Below, in pieces: positions 26,191 to 34,191 of a DNA stretch of 64,000 nt (within the stretch, counting starts at the first letter, position 1; each line of letters opens with the position of its first letter). Made by a program: the position numbers and the translations under genes. The notes beneath the pieces were generated by a model that was not told the origin of the DNA, searched no databases, and was given only the letters and a program-made list of their open reading frames with translations. Origin of the DNA: Rhizobiaceae bacterium (GTDB lineage Bacteria; Pseudomonadota; Alphaproteobacteria; Rhizobiales; Rhizobiaceae); NCBI GenBank assembly GCA_019635775.1, contig JAHBYU010000004.1:186001-250000 (forward strand). Reading direction: 5' to 3'.

Positions 26191-27209
26191 TCGGCCGCCT
26201 TTCCGATCCGGATGATGGTCTTAAGACCGCGCGCTCCTCCGCCGAGAAGGCGCTCATAGGCGGCAGGTACGTCTTCGAGGGCGATCTGCGCATCGACCAG
26301 CCGTTCCAGTTGCGGGGCAAGACCGGGCAGGAGTGCGACGGCCTCGGGAAGCTCATCGACGAAGGCATGGCATCCGATCAGCGCGGTTTCCATTTCGACC
26401 AACGTGTTGAGGTCCAGTTCCACCGGCGCGTTCGAGATGCCGACCAGCGCGATCGAGCCGCCGCCGGACAGCAGGCCAAGCGTCGTCTTGAGAACGCCGC
26501 CGTCGCCCGTTGCGTCGCAGGCATAGAGAACCGGGCGACCGTTAAGGGCGGTTCGGATTGATGCTGCATCCAGAGTGACGGCTGTTGCCCCGGTGACCTC
26601 CGCCACGAGGTTGGCGCGCCCGGCGTTCCTGTCGGCGACGAGGACGGCGCCATCGTGGAGATGCGACAGGAGCAAGGCAACGAAGCCGCCGATCGGGCCG
26701 CATCCGATGACAAGAACCGGCTCGCCATTCGGCACGGCCTGCTTGCGCAGGGCATGAAGCGCAACAGCAAGCGGTTCGGCCATCGCCGCGATCGCCGGAT
26801 CGAGGCGGTGGTCGTGCCTGCAAAGAAGACGTGCCGGAAGCGTGACGAAATCGGCGAAACCCCCGTCGCAGACTTCGCCGATGAACCCTAGGTGGCGGCA
26901 GACATTGGTCCGTCCTGCCTTGCAGGCATCGCATTCGCCGCACCAGAAACGCGAATCCGCGACCACCGTGTCGCCGACGACGAAGTCGGAGACGCCTTGC
27001 CCCAGCTCGGTCACGACACCTGCGAATTCATGGCCCGCGGTGGAGGGAGAGCGGCTTATCCAGTGGCCGGTCCGGTAGTTGTGAAGGTCGGAGCCGCATA
27101 TGCCGGCAGCCGTGACCCGCAGCGTGACCCAGCCGCGCTCGGGCGAGGCAGGTCTGGCGATCTCCTCCACCCTTAGATCGCGCGCGGCGTACAGCCGGAC
27201 GGCCCTCAT
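26187..27209 (-). CDS. hpsP: Zinc alcohol dehydrogenase, HpsP-like
   Basis: Medium-chain NAD(P)-dependent dehydrogenase, 340 residues. Catalytic zinc ligands Cys38, His60 and Glu61; structural zinc cysteines Cys90, Cys93, Cys96 and Cys104; GroES-like N-terminus and Rossmann fold (VLVIGCGPIGGFVALLL). In Cupriavidus pinatubonensis and roseobacters HpsO and HpsP are DHPS 2-dehydrogenases thought to interconvert DHPS enantiomers through the 2-keto form. The symbol rests on association with an HpsN-like gene, not on diagnostic residues; another polyol or sulfonate alcohol is possible. Confidence 0.72.
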   Translation of the reverse strand: MRAVRLYAARDLRVEEIARPASPERGWVTLRVTAAGICGSDLHNYRTGHWISRSPSTAGHEFAGVVTELGQGVSDFVVGDTVVADSRFWCGECDACKAGRTNVCRHLGFIGEVCDGGFADFVTLPARLLCRHDHRLDPAIAAMAEPLAVALHALRKQAVPNGEPVLVIGCGPIGGFVALLLSHLHDGAVLVADRNAGRANLVAEVTGATAVTLDAASIRTALNGRPVLYACDATGDGGVLKTTLGLLSGGGSIALVGISNAPVELDLNTLVEMETALIGCHAFVDELPEAVALLPGLAPQLERLVDAQIALEDVPAAYERLLGGGARGLKTIIRIGKAAE

Positions 27210-27215
27210 CGACGC

Positions 27216-28541
27216 CTACAGGTACTTCTTGCGCACGTCGGAGACGGCGTGCTCGTGCGAGGAGAAGCCTTCGTAGCGCGCCAGCGTCCATGCGGCCTTG
27301 GCGAAGTCGGGATAAGCGCTCTCGGTGACGTAGCCAACCGAGGATCGTTTTACAAAATCATGCACCGAAAGCGGGCCGTACGTCCGCGCCCAGCGGCTGG
27401 TCGGCAGGACAGCGTTCGGACCGAGGCCGAAATTCGCGATGGACACCGGCGTGTGCGGCCCCATCAGGATTTCGGCGGCTTCGGTGATGTGGGCGAGATG
27501 ACGGAAAGGGTCGGTGGAAAGGATTTCCAGGTGTTCCGGCGCGTAGTCGTTGACGAAGGCGTAGCTTTCCTCAAGCGACCCTGTCAGCACGATGCCGCCA
27601 TAGCTTCCCGTCAACACGGCCTTGGAAAAGGCGACGCGCTGTTCTGTCATGCGCCCCCAGTGCTCGGGCAGGGAAGCCAGCGCTTCCTCCGCGACGCGCC
27701 GGCTGTGTGTGATCAGATAGGCCGAGGAATCCGGACCGTGTTCCGCCTCGATCAGAAGGTCGAGCGCGGCAAGCCCGCCCTTCACCGTGTCGTCCGCAAG
27801 GATGATGGATTCGGACGGTCCGGCCGGCAATCCGGGATCGATCACACCGGCCAGCAGGCGCTTGGCGGCGACGACCCACGGGCTTCCGGGCCCGACTATC
27901 TTGAGCGCGGGCTTCACGGTCTCCGTGCCGTAGGCGGCAGCGGCAACAGCTTGCGCGCCGCCCACCTTGTAGATGGTTTCGACACCGGCGATACGCGCTG
28001 CAACGAGGGTGGCGGCGTCGACCGATCCGTCGGGAGCAGGGGGCGTCAGGATGGCCAGTTCAGGTACGCCGGCGACGACGGCGGGCACGGCGGTCATCAT
28101 CGTCACCGATGGAAATGCACCCTTGCCGCGCGGAACGTAGATGGCGACCGACTTGATGGGCGTGATGCGATCGCCGGCATAGGCGCCGGGACGGATTTCC
28201 TTCAGCCACATCGCTTCCGGCTTCTGCTCCTCGTGGAAACGCCGGATGTTGTCGATGCCGAAGCGGATTGCTTCAACGACTTCCTCGTCGACCTTCGAGA
28301 AGGCCCCGTCGATTTCCGCCCCTGTGACCTTCAAGCTTCCGGGCTGAACGTCAGCCTTGTCGAGTTCGCGGGCGAAGCGCAACAGGGCGGCGTCACCTTG
28401 CGTGCGGACGGCGTCGATGATCGGCTGCACTTTCTCCGTGAAGCTCGAAAGGTCGGTCTCCGATCGCCGAAGCAACGCGTTGCGGCCAGTTGCGTCGAGC
28501 TTTGAGAGGTCGTGAAAGGAAACATCAGTCATCTGGTTCAC
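27216..28541 (-). CDS. hpsN: HpsN-like sulfopropanediol 3-dehydrogenase (HisD homologue)
   Basis: 441 residues, histidinol dehydrogenase superfamily; HpsN oxidises (R)-DHPS to (R)-sulfolactate with NAD in two steps. Catalytic Glu336-His337 (APEHLEI) and the GPSES nucleotide-proximal motif are conserved. Relative to true HisD, the zinc-ligand Gln is Glu265 (IEAEHG), the zinc-ligand Asp is Asn370, and the substrate His in NHVLPT is Ala (NAVLPT), so this is a paralogue with another substrate rather than biosynthetic hisD. No other his genes are nearby. GTG start at 28541 overlaps the permease stop; ATG at 28532 is an alternative. Confidence 0.82.
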   Translation of the reverse strand: MNQMTDVSFHDLSKLDATGRNALLRRSETDLSSFTEKVQPIIDAVRTQGDAALLRFARELDKADVQPGSLKVTGAEIDGAFSKVDEEVVEAIRFGIDNIRRFHEEQKPEAMWLKEIRPGAYAGDRITPIKSVAIYVPRGKGAFPSVTMMTAVPAVVAGVPELAILTPPAPDGSVDAATLVAARIAGVETIYKVGGAQAVAAAAYGTETVKPALKIVGPGSPWVVAAKRLLAGVIDPGLPAGPSESIILADDTVKGGLAALDLLIEAEHGPDSSAYLITHSRRVAEEALASLPEHWGRMTEQRVAFSKAVLTGSYGGIVLTGSLEESYAFVNDYAPEHLEILSTDPFRHLAHITEAAEILMGPHTPVSIANFGLGPNAVLPTSRWARTYGPLSVHDFVKRSSVGYVTESAYPDFAKAAWTLARYEGFSSHEHAVSDVRKKYL

Positions 28542-29338
28542 TTCGACTTGAGAAAAATCTCCAGCCCCACCAGCCGATCGAGCGCGACGACAGCCACGAC
28601 GGCCGACGCGATGAAGATCACCGAGATCGCGGCGAGGTCGGGGGTGATGATGGAGCGGATAGAGTTGTAGATCTGGACCGGCAGGGTGACGATGCGCGCG
28701 TCCACCAAGAGCAGGCTGACGAGAAATTCATTGAGCGCCAGGATGAACATCAGCAGCGCGCCGCTGATGACACCGGGCATGACGGCCGGCAGCGTCACGT
28801 GGAAAAATGTGGACAACGGAGGCGCTCCGCAATTGGCTGCGGCAAGCTCCAGATCGGGTTCGAGGCCAGATGCGCTCGCCATCACCGCCCAGACCATGAA
28901 GGGCAGGTTGATGACCGCGCAGGCTATGCCGACAGGCCAGAGCTGGCCAAGCAGGCGCAACTCTCCGAACAGGAGCATCAGGCCGATGCCGGAGCCGATG
29001 AGCGGGATGGTGAAGGGGAGCAGCAGGTAGACCTGGATCGGCGTCTCGAAACGCACGCGGTATTTCGCAAGCGCTATGCCAGCAAGCGTGCCGACCGGAA
29101 TGGCGACGATAGTGCAGACGGTCGCGACATAGAGCGAGCGACCGAAAGCGCGCCAGAGATCGCTCGCGCCTGCGATCTTCGAATACCATTTGAGCGAAAG
29201 CCCTTCGGGGGGAAAGGCGATGATGTTGCCGGCGGTGAAGGACGCGCCCAGCACCACGATGGTCGGGATGGACAGGATCGCCAGTACGCAGATGACGATC
29301 GTCCAGAACACGACGCGCTGGCTGAGCGGCATGGTCAT
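28538..29338 (-). CDS. ABC transporter permease (PotC-like)
   Basis: 266 residues, six predicted membrane helices, binding-protein-dependent permease signature (EEA-like loop LELAAANCGAPPLSTFFHVTLPAVMPGVISG). Belongs to the spermidine/putrescine/iron-type (PotC) family. Overlaps the other permease and the hpsN gene by 4 nt on each side, so the importer and HpsN are co-translated; this is the main argument that the importer carries the HpsN substrate. Confidence 0.93.
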   Translation of the reverse strand: MTMPLSQRVVFWTIVICVLAILSIPTIVVLGASFTAGNIIAFPPEGLSLKWYSKIAGASDLWRAFGRSLYVATVCTIVAIPVGTLAGIALAKYRVRFETPIQVYLLLPFTIPLIGSGIGLMLLFGELRLLGQLWPVGIACAVINLPFMVWAVMASASGLEPDLELAAANCGAPPLSTFFHVTLPAVMPGVISGALLMFILALNEFLVSLLLVDARIVTLPVQIYNSIRSIITPDLAAISVIFIASAVVAVVALDRLVGLEIFLKSK

Positions 29339-30276
29339 CGGCGCGCTCCCCGGCTGGCCAGCGTGCCCGCTCCAAAGATCATGAAGACCAAGCCGGCCAG
29401 GATCGAGCCGACAGCGACCAGCAGAAGCGCCAGCGTAGAGCCAAGGCCCTGGTCGGAGGTTCGGAAGAACTGGTCGTAGATGGCGTTGGCTATGAAATCC
29501 TGCGAGCCGCCGCCAAGGATTGCGGGCATGGCGAAATCCGTAAGCGACAGGGTGAGGACGACGAGACCTGCACCGACCAGCCCGGGCTTAACCAGTGGCA
29601 GCACGACATGGAACATCGTGCGTACCCAGTTTGCGCCGAGCGACTGCGCCGCCGATTCGAGTTCCTCCGGGATCGCCGTCATGGCCGGTGCGAGCATCAG
29701 CACCGCGAAGGGGAGCATGTACTGGATGAGGCCGAACAGGACGGCTGGATAGTTGTAGAGCAGGCGAAGCGGCGCAACGCCGATCAGTCCAAGCGCTTCG
29801 TTGACCATACCCTGGTTGCCGAGAACGATCAGCCACCCATAGGCGCGCACGACCTGGCCGATGAAGAAAGGCAGGAACAATGCGATAAGCAGGAGCTTGC
29901 GTAGCCCGGCCGAACGCGTCCGCACCATAAGATAGGCGTATGGGAAGGCGAGGATCAGGGTCAGCACGGTGACGATGACCGCGCCGAGCAGGCTGCGGGT
30001 CGCGACAGTGCGGAAGAGGCCTTCGGTCAGGGCGCGTTCGTAGTTGGCGAGCGTGCGGTAATCGGATGGAAGGAAGGTCGAGGTGTCGAGCGTGCGCAGG
30101 CTGGAATCGGCGATCTCGACCAGCCCCAGCACAAGCAGGCCGACCAGCAGGATGGCCGGAAGAAGCAGCAGATACGGGATTGCCTTGCCGAATCGCGCCG
30201 GCCAGAGCGTGGCGGCAACGGCTTCCACCGCGTCCATCACGCGCCAGCTCAGCGGATAGGCTTTTGTCGATCGCAC
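29335..30276 (-). CDS. ABC transporter permease (PotB-like)
   Basis: 313 residues with a cytoplasmic N-terminal stretch, six membrane helices and the permease loop LESAAQSLGANWVRTMFHVVLPLVKPGLVGAG. Pairs with the PotC-like permease to form the channel. A strong hairpin separates it from the binding-protein gene upstream, probably lowering expression relative to the binding protein. Confidence 0.93.
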   Translation of the reverse strand: MRSTKAYPLSWRVMDAVEAVAATLWPARFGKAIPYLLLLPAILLVGLLVLGLVEIADSSLRTLDTSTFLPSDYRTLANYERALTEGLFRTVATRSLLGAVIVTVLTLILAFPYAYLMVRTRSAGLRKLLLIALFLPFFIGQVVRAYGWLIVLGNQGMVNEALGLIGVAPLRLLYNYPAVLFGLIQYMLPFAVLMLAPAMTAIPEELESAAQSLGANWVRTMFHVVLPLVKPGLVGAGLVVLTLSLTDFAMPAILGGGSQDFIANAIYDQFFRTSDQGLGSTLALLLVAVGSILAGLVFMIFGAGTLASRGARR

Positions 30277-30300
30277 GATAAATTATCCGAATGGCTTGAG

Positions 30301-30324
30301 GGACCGCCGCCGGAGCGGCGGTCC
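30301..30324 (-). terminator. Intercistronic hairpin after binding-protein gene
   Basis: Perfect 10-bp stem GGACCGCCGC/GCGGCGGTCC with a 4-nt loop, directly after the binding-protein stop at 30332 and before the permease start at 30276. There is no U-tract, so an mRNA-stabilising or attenuating element is more likely than a full terminator. Confidence 0.6.
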
Positions 30325-30331
30325 TGTCCGG

Positions 30332-31444
30332 TCAGCCCTGCATGATCGACTTGAACTTGGCGAACCAGTCGCTTTCGTTCTCGACCTGGACCTTGGACGA
30401 TATGCGGATCAGGTGCTCGAAATCCTCCGGCTTGGTCGGGTAGGATGGGTCGTTGACCAGGTCGGCCGGAGGATTGACACCGGGAACGACGCCCGGCAGG
30501 CCGAGACCGTCGAGCCAGACCTGCTGTGCCTCGGGGGTCAGCGCGAAGTTGATGTATTCCTTCGCCCAATAGAGTTCATTCTCGGGCAGGCCCTTCGGAA
30601 TCCAGAGGCCGTCAGTGTCGAACTTGCAGCCCTCCTCCGGAACGGTCCAGGCGATGTCGACACCGTTCTTCCTGGCTTCGCGCGCGTTGGTGGAGATCGT
30701 GCAGGCCGCGTCGATCTCGCCGCGCTGGAACCAAGTGGTGAAGTCCGGATCCTCGCCGAGCAGCGGCTGCTGCGCCTTTATCTGAGTGATGAAATCCCAG
30801 GCTGGCTGCATGTTGGCCGGGATGTCCTCCAGCTTGCCGCCGCCGGCGACCTGCGCCGGGAAATGGAAACCGATGCCGTCATTGTAGAAGGCGAGACGGC
30901 CCTTGAACTTCGGATCGAGCAGGTCCTTCCATGACTTCGGCGCGCCGTTCGGGAAAGCCTCAGGACGGTAAGCGAGCACGTATACATAGCCATAGGTGTT
31001 GACGATCGGATAGCCGTCGAGCCCCACCGGCTTGGCCAGATCGGTGGTGTTCTTGAGGTTGGGCAGATCGGAAAGGTCTTCGGTGACGCCGCGCAAAGCC
31101 GACTTGGTGGCGTTGGTCGTGGTGTCCCAGTTGATGTGAATCGGCGGAACGCGCCCCTGTGCCACCGCTGCCCACACCTTGGGCTGGATTTCGTTGTCCT
31201 CGGTCAGGTCGTGGCGCACGGCGATGCCGGTCTTTGCCGTGAACGGGTCGGAGACGCCGGCCTTCAGGCTGTCGACCCAGCTTCCTCCCCAGGCGCGGAC
31301 AATGATCTCGGAGGGCTTGGCAGGCTCCTGCGCGAAGCCCGGCCTGACGCCGAGGGCCGCGGCGCCGCCCAGCGCGGCGGCTCCCTGAACGAATGTGCGG
31401 CGATTGACGGAACTGGTGAATACCCCTGTCTTCTTCATTGTCAT
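30332..31444 (-). CDS. ABC transporter substrate-binding protein (PotD/PotF-like), Tat signal
   Basis: 370 residues. Twin-arginine signal (NRRTFVQG, Arg15-Arg16) with cleavage near residue 38 (GFAQEP), so it is likely exported folded. The mature part is a type 2 extracellular solute-binding fold of the polyamine/iron group (IIVRAWGGSWVDSLKAG; LYWAKEYINFALTPEAQQVW). Acidic polyamine-binding residues could not be placed with confidence, and linkage to HpsN suggests a sulfonate such as DHPS instead. Confidence 0.88.
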   Translation of the reverse strand: MTMKKTGVFTSSVNRRTFVQGAAALGGAAALGVRPGFAQEPAKPSEIIVRAWGGSWVDSLKAGVSDPFTAKTGIAVRHDLTEDNEIQPKVWAAVAQGRVPPIHINWDTTTNATKSALRGVTEDLSDLPNLKNTTDLAKPVGLDGYPIVNTYGYVYVLAYRPEAFPNGAPKSWKDLLDPKFKGRLAFYNDGIGFHFPAQVAGGGKLEDIPANMQPAWDFITQIKAQQPLLGEDPDFTTWFQRGEIDAACTISTNAREARKNGVDIAWTVPEEGCKFDTDGLWIPKGLPENELYWAKEYINFALTPEAQQVWLDGLGLPGVVPGVNPPADLVNDPSYPTKPEDFEHLIRISSKVQVENESDWFAKFKSIMQG

Positions 31445-31455
31445 TCTCCTCTGGT

Positions 31456-32610
31456 TTACCGGCTACTCGCGGCTTCCGGTTTTGCGTTGAAAACATGCAT
31501 GTCTGCTCCGTTCCAGCCGACGGAAACTGCGTCGCCCGGTTCGAACTGGTTGTGACCGGCGGGGTCGCGGTCGAAGATGCGCATGATGTTGCCTTGAGCC
31601 AGCGCGACCTCTACCTCATAGACCACGCGATCGCCCTCGAAGATCACGTCGGCGACGACGCCCGGCAAGACCGTTTCGAGCCCGGCAAGATCGGCGATGT
31701 CGCCGGCAATGCGGATTTGCTCGGCGCGGATCGCGCCGCGCACCGCGTCTCCAAGCCGAGCAGCTTCGGTGCCATGCGTCCTTCGGCCGAGAAATGTCTG
31801 GCCGCCCTGCGAAAAGGCAATCTCGTTGCCTTTCGCTTCGGACACTGTTCCGTCGATGAAGTTTGTCACGCCAATGAAGCCCGCTACGAACGCGCTGGCG
31901 GGCTTGCGATAGGTATCGACCGGGTGGGCATTCTGCCTGATCTCGCCGCCGTCCATGACGATCACCTCGTCGGAGACAACGAGCGCCTCGCGCTGGTCGT
32001 GCGTCACGTTGATGGTGGTGACGCCGAGTTCGCGCTGGATGCGGCGGAATTCCAGTTGCATCTCCTCGCGCAGCTTGCGATCGAGCGCTGCCAGCGGTTC
32101 ATCGAGCAGGAGCAGGTCCGGCTCGAAGACAAGCGCCCGGGCGATAGCCACGCGCTGCTGCTGCCCGCCGGACAGTTCATGCGGGCGGCGATTTCCGAGA
32201 CCGCCAAGCTTGACAAGGTCGAGATAGCGTTCGACGCGCTCGGGGATAAGGCGCGCGTCGGTGCGGCGCATCTTCAGCGGAAATGCGATGTTCTGTGCAG
32301 CCGTCATGTGCGGAAAGAGCGCAAGCCGCTGGAACACCATGCCGATGGAGCGCTTGTGCGGCGGGACTGCGCCTACTGCCTGTCCGCCAATAAAGATTTC
32401 CCCGCTGGTCGGATGCAGGAAGCCGGCGATCATGCGCAGGAGCGTCGTCTTGCCGGAACCGGAGGGGCCGAGAATCGTCAGGAACCGACCGCTCGCCAGG
32501 TCGAAGGAAGCCGATCTGACGGCATGCAGGCTGTCATAGACCATGCTGACATCCCTGACCGAAACGGCCGGGACAGCGTCATCTGCCTTGCGATCAGGCT
32601 GGTGGCGCAT
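31456..32610 (-). CDS. ABC transporter ATPase (PotA-like)
   Basis: 384 residues: Walker A GPSGSGKTTLL, signature LSGGQQQRVAIARAL, Walker B LLLLDEPLAALD, H-loop INVTHDQ, and a C-terminal TOBE domain (about residues 270-350). First gene of the importer, 11 bp upstream of the binding protein. Its own 88-bp upstream gap holds a candidate GntR operator. Confidence 0.95.
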   Translation of the reverse strand: MRHQPDRKADDAVPAVSVRDVSMVYDSLHAVRSASFDLASGRFLTILGPSGSGKTTLLRMIAGFLHPTSGEIFIGGQAVGAVPPHKRSIGMVFQRLALFPHMTAAQNIAFPLKMRRTDARLIPERVERYLDLVKLGGLGNRRPHELSGGQQQRVAIARALVFEPDLLLLDEPLAALDRKLREEMQLEFRRIQRELGVTTINVTHDQREALVVSDEVIVMDGGEIRQNAHPVDTYRKPASAFVAGFIGVTNFIDGTVSEAKGNEIAFSQGGQTFLGRRTHGTEAARLGDAVRGAIRAEQIRIAGDIADLAGLETVLPGVVADVIFEGDRVVYEVEVALAQGNIMRIFDRDPAGHNQFEPGDAVSVGWNGADMHVFNAKPEAASSR

Positions 32611-32648
32611 ATGGTTTCCTTGGCGCGGCGGATCGGACCTTCACTGTG

Positions 32649-32669
32649 GTATATACAAGCATGTACAAG
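32649..32669 (-). promoter_or_regulatory. Candidate GntR (HutC-type) operator upstream of ABC operon
   Basis: Contains the palindrome GTATATAC (32649-32656) followed by AAGCATGTACAAG. Read on the minus strand, CTTGTACATGCTTGTATATAC resembles HutC-type operators (TTGTATA-like). The 10-mer ATACAAGCAT recurs upstream of the SDR gene at 33511-33520. The site lies 39 bp before the ATPase start. Confidence 0.5.
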
Positions 32670-32698
32670 TTGCTCCGGCAACTGGTTTCCTGTCCCGC

Positions 32699-33475
32699 TC
32701 AGATCGAGGCAAGGAAACCGCCGTCCACGGGAATGCACTGGCCGGTCACATAGGCGGAAGCGCCGCTGGCGAGAAACAGGACGGCGCCGGAAAGGTCATC
32801 CATGCTGCCGAAGCGCTTCAGCGGAATCTTGCCGAGCATGGACTGTTCCCATGCCGTGTCCTGATAGAAGACCTCGGTCATGTCCGTCCGGAAATAGCCT
32901 GGCGCGATCGCGTTGACGCGGATGCCGGCGCTGGCCCACTCGGCGGCCAGGGCGCGCGTCATGCCCAAAAGCCCCGATTTGGACGACCCGTATGGCACGG
33001 CGGTCGGAATGCCGACATAGGAGGTGAGGGAGCACAGATTGACGATGCTGCCTCCCTGCCCGGACGCAGCCATCTGGCGCGCCGCAGCCTGCGCACAGAA
33101 GAAAGCACCTTTGAGATTCGTATCGACGATCCGGTCCCAAAGCGCCTCGTCCACATCGAGCGACGGACGGATTTCCTCATAGCCGGCGTTATTGATCAGG
33201 ATATCGATCCCGCCGAGTTTGTCTTGCAGGCCGTCGAATGCACGTTTCGTCGCGTCGGTGTCACGAACATCGAGCCCCGCGGATACGGCAAGACGGCCGG
33301 CAGACCGGATCGATGCGACCGTCCCCTCCAGCGCGCCTGCGTTCCGTGCGGTCACGCCGACCGAAGCGCCGGCGCGTGCGAGCGTCTCTGCTATGGCGCG
33401 ACCGATGCCCCGGCTGGCCCCGGTGACAACGGCCTTGCGACCCTCCAGCGAAAACAGCCGGGAGATATCCTGCAT
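32699..33475 (-). CDS. hpsO: Short-chain dehydrogenase, HpsO-like
   Basis: 258 residues from ATG at 33475. Classical SDR: TGASRGIG cofactor motif (18-25), NNAG (95-98), catalytic Ser149, Tyr162 and Lys166, and the C-terminal CIPVDGGF. A longer upstream frame lacks homology. In known DHPS pathways HpsO is a DHPS 2-dehydrogenase. It lies upstream of the importer with 88 bp between and may be cotranscribed or have its own operator (33511-33520). Substrate assignment is inferred from the cluster. Confidence 0.72.
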   Translation of the reverse strand: MQDISRLFSLEGRKAVVTGASRGIGRAIAETLARAGASVGVTARNAGALEGTVASIRSAGRLAVSAGLDVRDTDATKRAFDGLQDKLGGIDILINNAGYEEIRPSLDVDEALWDRIVDTNLKGAFFCAQAAARQMAASGQGGSIVNLCSLTSYVGIPTAVPYGSSKSGLLGMTRALAAEWASAGIRVNAIAPGYFRTDMTEVFYQDTAWEQSMLGKIPLKRFGSMDDLSGAVLFLASGASAYVTGQCIPVDGGFLASI

Positions 33476-33510
33476 TGCATGCCTCGAATTGGGTTTCGCC
33501 AGTTTCAGCC

Positions 33511-33520
33511 ATACAAGCAT
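33511..33520 (-). promoter_or_regulatory. Second copy of candidate hps operator half-site
   Basis: ATACAAGCAT, identical to the word in the candidate operator before the ABC ATPase gene, and 35 bp before the SDR start codon. Two copies in the only two gaps of this operon make chance less likely. Confidence 0.45.
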
Positions 33521-33573
33521 CGGAAACGCATCGCGTACAGCCTGCGAACTGAGACATGGAGCCACGCCCGGAG

Positions 33574-33912
33574 TCAGACGCCGCAGTTGGCCCGTCTGGC
33601 AGCGGTGAGCGCCTGCTGCTCTTCCTGAAGGCGCGCGATGCGTTTGCTTTGCCGTTCCATGACCTTGTCGGCGACCTGTCGGCCGCCAAGGACCCATGTC
33701 GGAATGTCGGTGCGGGCGGTGTTTCCCCGCTGTATCGCGACGCGCGAGATGTCGGCGGCGGTTCTCGCGATCTGTTGATTGAGTTCAACGCAGGTCATTC
33801 CGGCATAGCCGGAGGAATCCAGCGGCCTTTGGCCAAGGGACGAGCAGGCCGTCAGCGAAAGGAGGAGGAATATGGCCGGGGAGGACTTTTTCGCATTGGA
33901 GGCTTGCCGCAT
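33574..33912 (-). CDS. Small lipoprotein of unknown function
   Basis: 112 residues from the ATG at 33912. Signal peptide with lipobox LTAC (Cys23). The mature part has MTCVELNQQIARTAADISRV and a basic helical end (KVMERQSKRIARLQEEQQAL), with cysteines at about 46 and 110. No family recognised. It is a separate unit between the hps operon and the polyol operon; an upstream in-frame ATG at 33999 would precede the signal peptide and is rejected. Confidence 0.65.
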   Translation of the reverse strand: MRQASNAKKSSPAIFLLLSLTACSSLGQRPLDSSGYAGMTCVELNQQIARTAADISRVAIQRGNTARTDIPTWVLGGRQVADKVMERQSKRIARLQEEQQALTAARRANCGV

Positions 33913-34191
33913 TTCATCTTCCAGGGTTCGGACAGGCTGAAGAGGCTGAGTTTCGACCGGCCCTGTCTCGTTGCACGATACCCGAATTCCCCGCGCCATG
34001 AAAACGCTGGCGAACCAATTGATGTGAAATAAATTTCAGTATATGAATTTTCTGGCAAAGTTATTGACAGTGTTCCTGAAGTGCTGTTTGTATCCCGCCA
34101 TTGCGATAAAAATCGCAATATGAAATTTCTTGCATTCGTCTCGATCTGCCATCAGCGTCGACGCGAGGCAGGAGCCAAAGCGGAGGAGAAA
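33913..34191 (+). promoter_or_regulatory. Promoter and operator region of the SorC-regulated transport operon
   Basis: Holds a perfect palindrome TGAAATAAATTTCA (34025-34038), a possible -35 TTGACA at 34064-34069, and a second perfect inverted repeat ATTGCGAT-AAAA-ATCGCAAT (34100-34119). Both repeats flank the presumed promoter and are candidate sites for the SorC regulator encoded at 37851. The left end is also upstream of the lipoprotein gene. Confidence 0.6.

Noticed and set aside
27216..28541. Calling this gene hisD of histidine biosynthesis
   Set aside because: Zinc-site changes (Glu265, Asn370) and the operon with dehydrogenases and transporter argue for an HpsN-type enzyme.
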